Source of the DNA: Anomaloglossus baeobatrachus
Taxonomy: Eukaryota > Chordata > Amphibia > Anura > Aromobatidae
DNA length: 64,000 nt
Direction: 5' to 3'
Assembly: GCF_048569485.1 (NCBI RefSeq)
Contig: NC_134360.1
Coordinates: forward strand, 182,888,796 to 182,952,795
The notes below the pieces were generated by a model. That model was given only the letters and a program-made list of their open reading frames with translations. It was not told the origin of the DNA and made no database searches. The translations under genes and the position numbers were made by a program. Shown here one piece after another: positions 22,405 to 32,154 of the stretch. Position 1 is the first letter of the stretch; each line of letters begins with the position of its first letter.

Positions 22405-22960
22405 AAAAAAAAAAATCGGCGTGCGGTCCCCCCCAATTTTTATACCAGCCAAGATAAAGCCATACGGCTGAAGGCTGGTATTCTCAGGATGGCCCCCCAG
22501 CCAAACAATATCAGCCAGCAGCCACGCAGAATTGCCACATCCATTAGATGCGACAGTTCTGGGACTCTACCCAGCTCTTCCCGATTTGCCCTGGTGCGTT
22601 GGCAATCGGGGTAATAAGGAGTTAATAGCAGCAGCCCATAGCTGCCACTAAGTCCTAGATTAATCATTGCAGGCGTCTATGAGACACCCCCAATGATTAA
22701 CCTGTAATTTAAAGTTAATAAACACACAAAGTGAAAAAAATCCTTTATTTGCAATAATAAACACTAACAAATACCCTCGTTAACCACTTTATTAAGCCCC
22801 AAAAATCCATACATATCCGGCGTAATCCACGGAGGTCCCGCGACGCTCTCAGCTCTGCTACATGAAGGTGACAGGAGCTGCAGTAGAACACCGCCGCTCC
22901 TGTCAGTTCCATGCAGCAACTGAAGAGAGTCGCGCGATAACGTCACTCAGGTCACTCGCG
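22405..22960 (+). repeat. Module A core, copy 3
   Basis: Landmarks: 'gtgcggtcccccccaatttt', 'ccagccaagataaagccata', 'ccattagatgcgacagttct', 'gatttgccctggtgcgttgg', 'gtctatgagacaccc', opposed AATAAA signals near 22715-22765, 'cggcgtaatccacgg' and 'ctctgctacatg'. Non-coding. Confidence 0.8.
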
Positions 22961-23494
22961 GCCACCGCAGGATCCTCCAACTGTGACAGCAAGTCGCCCG
23001 AGTGACAGCGATGAGGTCACAGGTGAGTTGCGGTCTCGGGTGGAGGATTCCAGCTGGCAGCGGGTAACTTGAGTGACGGCAGCGCTAATCACGCTGCTCA
23101 CTTTAGTCACTCAGTGGATTAGCAGTCACCGGTGAGTCCTTCACGGGTGACCGCTAATCAGGACGCGACACAGACAGAGCCGCAGTATGACAATGAAGTC
23201 GGGTGAAGTTCACCCGAGTTCATTTTCATCGCGCGACGCTGTCTGCTGTCAGCGGGTATGTATCAACGACATTGGGCATCACACATGGAACATTTCACAC
23301 GGGCAACACACGGACATGTCACTTACGTATCTCACGCACACACGGACATTCCACACGCACACACGGCTAGCATACGCCAATCACACGTACCATAAAAAAG
23401 GACATAAAAACGGAGCACGGACCCGAAAAACTGAACATAACACATGTGCGTGTTTTTCACGGACGTGTGAAGGGAGCCTAAAGTGGCCTTTAGT

Positions 23495-24590
23495 CTTAGC
23501 TTTAAAGTGAGGGCTATTATATAGTATCTTAGATTTGCACAGTGAAAAATATGTTCTTTTAAAAGGTCATCATATTACTGTATTGTGAAGATGTATGTCC
23601 TGCTTATTGTAAGAAAATCAGGCAGATGAAGTATCTCATGCTGAGGAAGAAATTGAATAATCTGTGGGCGGTATGGTGTAATCTGAGAGTGTGACACCAC
23701 GGTCAGTACCCAGAATTGCACCACGGCTTGTGTCATAGTTCCTTTTTTATGTGGTTAGGTTCCGGTTGGCAAACATATGGGATAATGGCAGTAGTTTTAG
23801 GTCAAACGCTAATCAGTTCCTTTTATGTGACGTCTAAAATGTGTTGTAATTTGTCCATTAATCTCTATTTATTTTCACATCTTAAAAAGGACTATAACAA
23901 GAATTGGAAAAGAAATACAGTTTCATGGCAGCAATTTCAGAAAAAGACTGATGTCTCATTCCTCAGGTCTCGGATTGTGTGGTGATTGGCACGGGGCAGG
24001 CAGTAGTGGTCGTGGCAGTTCGGGGTACCACAGATCTCAGCACACTTTGCAGTTAACCCCTCACCTCCCCGTCACCAGACCACTCACAGGACGGACTCTG
24101 TTTCAGTCTCATACGTCACACATTCACCAGGAATAAAGTCCAGCAACAGTCTCATCTTTTAAACCAGCAATTCAAGTTTATTTTCTTCTGTTGCGGTTTG
24201 CAGCATTACTTTGGTCCACGCTTTACGGTACTGGCATTACTCCCATAGGGGTTCTTCGCGTATTTAAGTAACACATAACTTTAGCAGCAATCCGGCTCCC
24301 TGGCACCTGGATTCTTCATTACCACTAGGCCTCCCCTTACACCACTACGCATCACGCTGGCATGATACCGGGTCATAAAGACCACTGGGTCCATTCACCC
24401 CACCCACACACAGTGGACGCCACAGCGCAAGAAGGACCACTGTGGAGCCCCACAGGTGTTCTGTTGGTGCATTACCTTCAGGGACTCCACGTGTGATAGT
24501 CTGGTCACAGGTAGGGAACCTTCTCTTTAAGAAGGAAAAAAGGTGATCCAGCTCAACTGAGGCAAAGTCCGGCATGCAAGGATAACACTC
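23495..24590. other. No gene seen
   Basis: 23495-23950 shows nothing recognisable. 23950-24590 is GC-richer, with 'ggaataaagtccagc' and a TATTTAAG-like stretch at about 24261, and may be part of an unidentified dispersed repeat, but I found no ends. Confidence 0.35.
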
Positions 24591-24722
24591 TGGCAGTGCA
24601 AGGGTCCAATAGAAGAAAGAAAAATCCAGCTTCCGGAGTAGTAGTAAAACTGATGCAAAATTTTATTAAAGGACGTAAAAATTAATGTGATGACAAAAAT
24701 AGGGAGCCCATATGCGGCGTAA

Positions 24723-24764
24723 GGCTACGCGTTTCAAACGCTGCCTGCGTTCTTTGTCAAGCCT
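24723..24764 (-). ncRNA. Hammerhead relic in the Penelope-like 3' region
   Basis: The minus strand reads TTGACAA, then a perfect 5 bp stem AACGC/GCGTT, then TGAAACGCGTAGCC. The second core (GAAAC + ACGCGT + GTA) and stem II are kept. The CUGANGA core is altered, so activity is unlikely. Confidence 0.5.
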
Positions 24765-25565
24765 GAGTGAACATGTCTTGCTCACAAGCATTTAAACTCA
24801 CTCCTACCAATGTGAGGAGTGTGTTTAATCAGAAAGCACATGTGCCAGCATGGGGTAGATAACATACAAAGCAACAATACAAAAATTCAACAATAAGTGA
24901 ACAGATTTTTTTTTTTTACATATACAGAAAAGATTTTTGATATTAAAATTCCACATAAAAAAACTATCATCCGAAATGTACATGCGAACATTATCTACCA
25001 AGATTTAATAATGAAACATGACATCTCGTCTCAGATTAAAGCCCGCTACACACGCTTCAATATATCTCACAATCCGTCGTTGGGGTCAAGTTGTAAGTGA
25101 CGCACATCCGGCATCGTTTGTGAGGTATCTGCGTGTGACAGCTACATGCGATCAGGATTGAACGCAAAACCGTTGATCGCAAACACATCGTATCATTCTC
25201 TAGAATTGAGCGTTTTGTTGCACGAACCTAGTCAATTGTAACGTGTGACATCCCTCATACGATTTTGTTGTCTGATGCTATGTGCGCAGGTGTGCGCTCT
25301 GCACCGCAGCTTAAAAAAGGTCTTCTTCAGAGCGCAGCTGAAAAGCTGCGTTCTGAAGCGCCTCACAATGTCTGTCATGCACTAATCTCTGTCAGTCCGT
25401 CACTATCTCTGTCCCTCACTCTCTGTCCATGTCAGTCTATCCCCCTCTCTCATATACTCACCAATCCCCGATCCCCGGCGCTGCACAGCATTCACACTGC
25501 TCCGGCGGCTTTTACTGTTTTGAAAAAGCCGGCCGCCCATTAAACAATTTCGTATTCCCTGCTTT

Positions 25566-25664
25566 CCCCGCCCACCAGCGCCTATGATTGGTTACAGTGA
25601 GACACGCCCCCACTCTGAGTGACAGGTGTCACACTGCACCCAATCACAGCAGCCGGTGGGCGTG
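25566..25664. promoter_or_regulatory. GC-box/CCAAT-box palindrome, left arm copy
   Basis: CCCCGCCCACC ... GATTGGTTACAGTGAGACA ... CACCCAATCACAG ... GGTGGGCGTG. One CCAAT arm is altered (gcacccaatc). Confidence 0.45.
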
Positions 25665-26907
25665 TCTATACTGTGCAGTGAAATAAATAATTAAATAATT
25701 AAAAAAAATGGCGTGCGGTTCCCCCCATTTTTAAAACCAGCCAGATAAAGCCATACGGCTGAAGGCTGGTATTCTCAGGATGGGGAGCTCCACATTATGG
25801 GGAGCCCCCCACCCTAACAATATCAGCCAACAGCCGCCCAGAATTGCCGCATACATTAGATGCGACAGTTCTGGGACTGTACCCGGCTCTTCCCGATTTG
25901 CCCTGGTGCGTTGGCAAATCGGGGTAATAAGGAGTTATTGGCAGCCCATAGCTGCCAATAAGTCCTAGATTAATCATGTCAGGCGTCTATGAGACACCCT
26001 CCATGATTAATCTGTAAGTTACAGTAAATAAACACACACACCCGAAAAAATCCTTTATTAGAAATAAAAACACACACATATACCCTGGTTCACCACTTTA
26101 ATCAGCCCCAAAAAGCCCTCCTTGTCCGGCGTAATCCAGGATGATCCAGCGTCGCTTCCACCGCAGCTGCATGGAGGTGACCGGAGCCACAGCAGACACA
26201 GCCGCTCCGGTCACCTCCACACAGCTAATGAAGACAGCCGTGCGATCAGCTGCTGTCACTGAGGTTACCCGCGGCCACCGCTGCATCCACCGGTGGCCGC
26301 GGGTAACCTCAGTGACAGCAGCTGATCGCGCGGCTGTGTTCATTTGCTGTGTGGAGGTGACCGGAGCGGCTGTGTGTGCTGCAGCTCCGGTCACCTCCAT
26401 GCAGCAGCGCTGGATGCGACGCTGGATCATCCTGGATTACGCCGGACAAGGAGGGCTTTTTGGGGCTGATTAAAGTGGTGAACCAGGGTATATGTGTGTG
26501 TTTTTATTTCTAATAAAGGATTTTTTTCTGGTGTGTGTGTTTATTTACTGTAACTTACAGATTAATCATGGAGGGTGTCTCATAGACGCCTGACATGATT
26601 AATCTAGGACTTATTGGCAGCTATGGGCTGCCAATAACTCCTTATTACCCCGATTTGCCAACGCACCAGGGTAAATCGGGAAGAGCCGGGTACAGTCCCA
26701 GAACTGTCGCATCTAATGTATGCGGCAATTCTGGGCGGCTGTTGGCTGATATTGTTAGGGTGGGGGGCTCCCCATAACGTGGAGCTCCCCATCCTAAGAA
26801 TACCAGCCTTCAGCCGTATGGCTTTATCTGGCTGGTTTTAAAAATGGGGGGAACCGCACGCCGTTTTTTTTAATTATTTAATTATTTATTTCACTGCACA
26901 GTATAGA

Positions 26908-27005
26908 CACGCCCACCGGCTGCTGTGATTGGGTGCAGTGTGACACCTGTCACTCAGAGTGGGGGCGTGTCTCACTGTAACCAATCATAGGCGCTGGTGG
27001 GCGGG
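26908..27005. promoter_or_regulatory. GC-box/CCAAT-box palindrome, right arm copy
   Basis: Complement of the 25566 copy: ACGCCCACCGGC ... GATTGGGTGCAG ... TGTAACCAATCATAG ... GGTGGGCGGGG. It shares the same gcaccc/gggtgc substitution as the left arm, so that change predates formation of the palindrome. Confidence 0.45.
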
Positions 27006-29073
27006 GAAAGCAGGGAATACGAAATTGTTTAATGGGCGGCCGGCTTTTTCAAAACAGTAAAAGCCGCCGGAGCAGTGTGAATGCCGTGCAGCGCCGGGGA
27101 TCGGGGATCGGTGAGTATGAGAGAGGGCTGCTAACTTCAGTTACTCAGGAGATTAGCGGTCACCGGTGAGTCTTCACTGGTGACCGCTAATCAGGGTGCG
27201 ACACATACAGAGCCGCAGCATCACAATGAAGTCGAGTGAAGTTCACCCGAGTTCATTCTGACAGTGCGGCTCTGTCTGTGTCTGCTGTCATCTGCCATTC
27301 AGCTCTGCTACATGGCTGTCTGTGTCTGCTGTTAGCGGCCATGTAGCAGAGCTGAATGGCAGATGACATAGTAAAAACGCATCCCACATTACACACGCTT
27401 GGCAAGTCAATAAATAAAAAAAAAAAAAGGTGCTCAATGCATACGTCACAGAACACATGATCTAAAGGATCGCACACAAAATTGACCAATTTAACATAGA
27501 CTACTAACGCACGTGTGACAGCAAATGAACGACCAACGTGAAATCTCATTGATCCTGTATGCAACCTGGGCGTGTCACATCGCAAATGCGATTGTACAAC
27601 TAATTGCAACGTGTAAAGTGGGCTTAAGACCATTGGGTATTCTAGTTCCCAAATGAAATATCCAAAAAGCCTCACATGTGAGAACCTGATGTTGGATATC
27701 ACCACCACGAGGAGAGATTTTAACTTTTTCTAAGCCAAAAACACGCAGGGAGTCAGTATTGCAATTGTGATGTGAAATAAAATGTCTGGATGCCGATGAG
27801 AGATTTCTGGCTGGAATAACGGTGCCCTTAGAATTATAAATATCCCGGATATGTTCATTAAAACACACCTTGAGTTTTCTCACTGTACAACCAATATAAA
27901 GTAGGTTACAGCTGGTTCACTTAATGCAATAAACCACATTGGTGGTATTACAATTAATGTACCTCGAAATGGAATATGTGGCAGTCTCACCAGTATTTGA
28001 AAATGAGCTACAAGGTAAGGCAAATTCACATGTGCGGCAGCGTGAGGTGCCGCACCTAAAAAATCCCTTGTGTTCAAGCCAGGTGGAAACAGGTTTATTT
28101 TTTACAAAAAAACTAGGTGAAAGAATGTTGCCCAGTGAAGGTGCTTTTTTAGCAACCACATTGCAACCAGATTGCAGTATGGTTGCAAGAACAGGGTCTT
28201 CATTTAAAACGGGTAAATAACGTTTAATAATATTTTTGATGTGATTAAATTGTGTGCTGTATTGTAAAGATAGCACTATTTTGTTATGCAATTTCATATT
28301 ATTCTTATTGTTTTTACATTCAGAGTTTTTATTTGAAAAATCTATCAAATGATCACGTTTTTTATTTTCTACTATCTTGCGTGCTCTCTGAAGTGTCCAG
28401 GATGGATAACCCCTTGCACTTAATCTGGATTCAGCTGATCTGACTCCATTGTTATATACAGAATGCTCACTGCAATTACGCAAAACCCTGGTAAATTCAC
28501 CCACTGGTACAGCTTTGATTGTATGATTAGGATGACTACTCATAGCATGTAAAATTGTATTTCCAGCCAGTGGTTTACGATAAATACAAGTGGATATAAT
28601 CTGGTTAGGCATGCCTGTGAAAGTCAAATCCAAAAAATTAATGTTATTATTGTCACAAAAATGGGTGAATTTTAGATTGAATTGATTATTGTTGAAATAA
28701 TTCATGAACTCCGGAATTAATAAGATGGGACCATTCCAAATGAATAACTGGTCATCAATAAATCTACCATACCAGTGGATGAATTTACAGTAAGGGTTAT
28801 TAATATCATATAAGTATTTTTCCTCCCAATGAGCCATAACCAAATTCGCAATTGAAGGCGAAAATTTAGCACCCATAGAAACTCCGTGGTACTGTAAATA
28901 AAACTGTTTATTGAACACGAAAAAATTATGCTCCATCAAAAATTGCGCAACTTGTACGATATAATTTTGAAACGCTGAAGAATAGGAGCTATATTTATTC
29001 AAATGAAAAATCAAAGCTTGTATAGCTACAGATAAAGGAATAGTAGTGTACAATGATATAACATCGCAACTAA

Positions 29074-30105
29074 GGGTGCCTTCACACTTTAGCGATGCAG
29101 CAGCGATCCGACCAGCGATCTGACCTGGTCAGGATCGCTGCTGCATCGCTACATGGTCGCTGGTGAGCTGTCAAACAGGCAGATCTCACCAGCGACCAGT
29201 GACCAGCCCCCAGCCAGCAGCGACGTGCAAGCGACACTGCACTTGCACGGAGCCGGCGTCTGGAAGCTGCGGACACTGGTAACTAAGGTAAACATCGGGT
29301 ATGGTTACCCGATGTTTACATTAGTTACCAGCGCACACCGCTTAGCTTTGCTCTCCTAGCTACAGTACACATCGGGTTAATTAACCCGATGTGTAATGCA
29401 GCTACATGTGCAGAGAGCAGGGAGCCGCGCACACTGTTTAGCGCTGGCTCCTTGCTCTCCTAGCTACAGTACACATCGGGTTAATTAACCCGATGTGTAA
29501 TGCAGCTACATGTGCAGAGAGCAGGGAGCCGCGCACACTGTTTAGCGCTGGCTCCTTGCTCTCCTAGCTACAGTACACATCGGGTTAATTAACCCGATGT
29601 GTAATGCAGCTACATGTGCAGAGAGCAGGGAGCCGCGCACACTGTTTAGCGCTGGCTCCTTGCTCTCCTAGCTACAGTACACATCGGGTTAATTAACCTG
29701 ATGTGTAATGCAGCTACATGTGCAGAGAGCCGGAGCCGGCAGCACAGGCAGCGTGAGAGCAGCGGAGGCTGGTAACTAAGGTAAATATCGGGTAACCACC
29801 TTGGTTACCCGATGTTTATCTTGGATACAGCTTACCGCAGCTGCCAGACGCTGGCTCCTGCTCCCTGCTCGCTTCATTTGTCGCTCTCTCGCTGTCACAC
29901 ACAGCGATCTGTGTGTCACAGTGGGAGAGCGCCTTTGAAGAAAACGAACCAGGGCTGTGTGTAACGAGCAGCGATCTCGCAGCAGGGGCCAGATCGCTGC
30001 TCAGTGTCACACACAGCGAGATCGCTAATGAGGTCACTGCTGCGTCACAAAAAGCGTGACTCAGCAGCGATCTCGGCAGCGAGCTCGCTGTGTGTGAAGC
30101 ACCCC
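29074..30105. mobile_element. TWA-type element family C, copy 1
   Basis: 1032 bp, ends GGGTGCCTTCACACTTTAGC and complement of GGGGTGCTTCACACACAGCG, perfect TAA duplications (29071-29073, 30106-30108). The interior has 'ggtaaccaaggtaaa...ggttacccgat' folds and a 104 bp tandem repeat. It lies inside the reverse transcriptase of the Penelope-like element. Confidence 0.9.
29350..29728 (+). repeat. 104 bp tandem repeat, about 3.6 copies
   Basis: Units start 'gctctcctagctacagtaca' at 29350, 29454, 29558 and 29662. Each holds a perfect 24 bp palindrome centred on TTAATTAA with arms ACATCGGG/CCCGATGT. Copies are almost identical. Confidence 0.95.
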
Positions 30106-30598
30106 TAAGCCAACTAAAGCCTGTTTGCCAAATTTTATTGGAGAACTGATCAAGAATGTCAATACTATCTTTGATGTACCCTGGAGTTCTATGGGTTAAA
30201 GGCTGCAGTATTGAATCCAGCCATTCACTCATGTGTTCATTGGAAGAGCCGATACCTGAGACTATTGGCCTCATTGGGGGAGGTGATATTCCCTTGTGTG
30301 TTTTGGGTAAAGTGTGCAGAGTCGGGGTAACAGGATGTTGTACAATGAGATAATCCCTTTGTTTCTCAGTAATAAATTCAAATGTACACCTTCATCAATC
30401 AATCGGACAATCAATGCAGAAAATTTCTCAGTAGGATCAAAATCCAATTTTTTGTATACAGTGGGGTCTTTGAGCATGGATTCAACCTGGGTGCAATAAG
30501 CCAGTGAATCCATTACTACAACAACCCCACCCTTATCTGACATTCTAATTACAATATCAGTCATTGTTTCAAGATCCTGCAGTGCTTTTCTTAATTGT

Positions 30599-30922
30599 AC
30601 CTATCTTATCCTGTATTATGGTATCAGTATTGCTTGTTTCTAATTTGCATCAGTGTTTCATCCCAATTGTAGCAATGCATTGTATGTTACTGTCCTCTCA
30701 CTCTTTGTGTGATATTGATTTTTGTTATTTTTTTCATTGTATTTAGATAAGTCCAATCTGACGAAGGCTTAGGTCGAAACGTCAAACTGAATTTGAATTG
30801 GACACAAACCATACATGCAACTTTTTCAAAAAAGGACTAAATAAAGAATTAATTGCATTACTATCCAGTGTGACTTTTTACTCTTATTGGGAGATTTAGT
30901 GTGCCGGGGTTATCCTCTATAT
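30599..30922 (+). mobile_element. Penelope-like end segment, opposite orientation
   Basis: Plus-strand AT-rich segment carrying a hammerhead-like motif (30751-30803) and an AATAAAG signal at about 30839. It abuts the minus-strand reverse transcriptase at about 30598, so it may be an inverted terminal part of the same insertion or a neighbouring element's tail. Confidence 0.5.
30751..30803 (+). ncRNA. Hammerhead-like motif
   Basis: GTCCAAT (30751-30757), CTGACGA (fits CUGANGA), AGGCTTAGGTC, GAAAC, then GTC (the classic cleavage triplet), and ATTGGAC (30797-30803) complementary to the first block. Stem II pairs poorly, and stem I has a 13 nt one-sided loop, so the fold is doubtful although all core bases are present. 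Confidence 0.45.
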
Positions 30923-31009
30923 CAGGGGTGGGCAATTAATTTTCCCATGGGGCCGCATGAGAAATTGGGATTGGTTTAGAGGGCCGGACTAATATAATTA
31001 ACTCGGTTC

Positions 31010-31990
31010 TACCCAATATATTACATCACTACACCCCCTCCATATACTACACCTGTAATAAACTACACCACTACACCCCTATATACTACACCCCCCATAT
31101 ACACCTGTATTATACTACACTCCCTCCATATACCTGTAATATACTACACCCCCATATACACCTGTATTATACTACACCACTATATAATACACCTCCGATA
31201 TACTACATCATTACACCCCTATATACTACACCTGTAATATACTACATCACTACACCCCATATACTACACCTGTAATATAGTACACCCCCATATAGCACAC
31301 CTGTAATATACTACAACTCCATATAGTACACCTGTAATATACTACATCACTACACCCCTATATACACCTGTAATATACTACATCACTACACCCCATATAC
31401 TACACCTGTAATATACTACACCTCCATATAGCACACCTGTAATATACTACACCTCCATATAGCACACCTGTAATATACTACACCTCCATATAGCACACCT
31501 GTAATATACTACATCACTACACCCCATATACTACACCTGTAATATAGTACACCCCCATATAGCACACCTGTAATATACTACAACTCCATATAGTACACCT
31601 GTAATATACTACATCACTACACCCCTATATACACCTGTAATATACTACATCACTACACCCCTATATACACCTGTAATATACACCTCCATATAGCACACCT
31701 GTAATATACTGCACCTCCATATAGTACACCTGTAATATACTACCCCTCCATATAGCACACCTGTAATATACTACACCTCCATATAGTACACCTGTAATAT
31801 ACTACCCCTCCATATAGCACACCTGTAATATACTACCCCTCCATATAGCACACCTGTAATATACTACACCTCCATATAGTACACCTGTAATATACTACCC
31901 CTCCATATAGCACACCTGTAATATACTACACCTCCATATAGTACACCTGTAATATACTACACCTCTATATAGTACACCTGTATTATACTA
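31010..31990 (+). repeat. 31 bp AT-rich minisatellite
   Basis: Unit 'aatatactacacctccatat' + 'agcacacctgt', with many variants (atcactacacccctatatac). About 30 units. Non-coding. Confidence 0.93.
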
Positions 31991-32154
31991 GACCCCCATA
32001 TGTCACACACCCTGCTCCCCATACAGCCTGCACCCCCATATCACACACACTACACCCCCGTATGTCACACACCCTGCCCACATATTTCACCCTGCCTGTA
32101 CCCCAACTTACCCCTCTCAAACACTCTGCACCCCTTCACATCCTTCTGTCAGTT

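Larger units (their letters stand above)
21738..23478. mobile_element. TWA-type element carrying module A
   Basis: Ends GGCACCCTTCACACGTCCGT and complement of GGCTCCCTTCACACGTCCGT, duplications TAA (21735-21737 and 23479-23481). Subterminal stretches are rich in 'cacgtacgtg/ccgtgtgcgtg' on both sides. The middle is a full module A copy with the GC/CCAAT palindrome, followed by a 'gtcaccggtgagtcctt' fold. No transposase. Confidence 0.85.
21187..23490. mobile_element. Harbinger-like MITE, copy 3, with an element in its right terminus
   Basis: The element proper is 21187-21737 plus a ~12 bp stub at 23479-23490. The left end AGGCCCATTTACATGCAACA matches the complement of the stub joined to 'gatgtcgctgtatg'. 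The 1741 bp element at 21738 has landed inside the last 20 bases of this copy. Confidence 0.7.
25444..27127. repeat. ~1.68 kb near-perfect palindrome
   Basis: Left arm 25444-~26280 and right arm ~26290-27127 are complements over about 840 bp with only scattered differences. The centre lies at GGTTACCCGCGGCCACCG ... CGGTGGCCGCGGGTAACC (about 26265-26310). Each arm is a module A copy with its GC/CCAAT block. The pair of look-alike 110-residue frames on opposite strands (26098-26430 and 26141-26473) is only a consequence of this symmetry. Confidence 0.95.
25040..27624. mobile_element. TWA-type foldback element with module A in both arms
   Basis: Ends AGCCCGCTACACACGCTTCA and complement of AGCCCACTTTACACGTTGCA. 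TAA duplications at 25037-25039 and 25625+2000 (27625-27627). Most of the element is one huge palindrome (25444-27127). The asymmetric part (27128-27420) has a second small fold 'ctctgctacatggc...gccatgtagcagag' and the 'gtcaccggtgag' motif also present at 23.1 kb. Inserted in the Penelope-like element. Confidence 0.85.
24600..30598 (-). mobile_element. Penelope-like retroelement, minus strand, twice interrupted
   Basis: Order on the minus strand: N-terminal part of the reverse transcriptase (30598-30109), a TWA element (29074-30105), the rest of the reverse transcriptase (29070-27917), a GIY-YIG-like region (27900-27628), a palindromic TWA element (25040-27624), then an AT-rich 3' region with a hammerhead relic down to about 24600. 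RT plus C-terminal GIY-YIG is the hallmark of Penelope-like elements. The 5' limit is abrupt at about 30598, where a plus-strand segment begins. Confidence 0.85.
27575..30598 (-). pseudogene. Penelope-like reverse transcriptase and GIY-YIG region
   Basis: N-terminal fragment: 'IVIRMSDKGGVVVVMD' (30560s) and 'RPIVSGIGSSNEHMSEWLD' (from 30274). Past the inserted element: first catalytic Asp in 'DVISLYTTIP' (about 29070), then 'HGVSMGAKFSPSIANLVM', 'RFIDDQLFIW' (the YxDD-like catalytic motif, here FIDD), 'INFLDLTF', 'RNCSEH' and 'SARGYPSW'. Then a Cys-rich stretch 'FRCGTSRCRTCEF' and 'NTTNVVYCIK', which leads into GIY-YIG, with 'RKLKVCFNEHIRDI' in a separate frame. The 378-codon central frame (27917-29053) is unbroken. 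The whole is split by a 1 kb insertion and has lost its start, so no activity is expected. Confidence 0.85.

Noticed and set aside
26098-26473. A pair of similar 110-codon genes on opposite strands
   Set aside because: The similarity comes from the 1.68 kb palindrome; there is no protein motif and the frames end inside repeat sequence.
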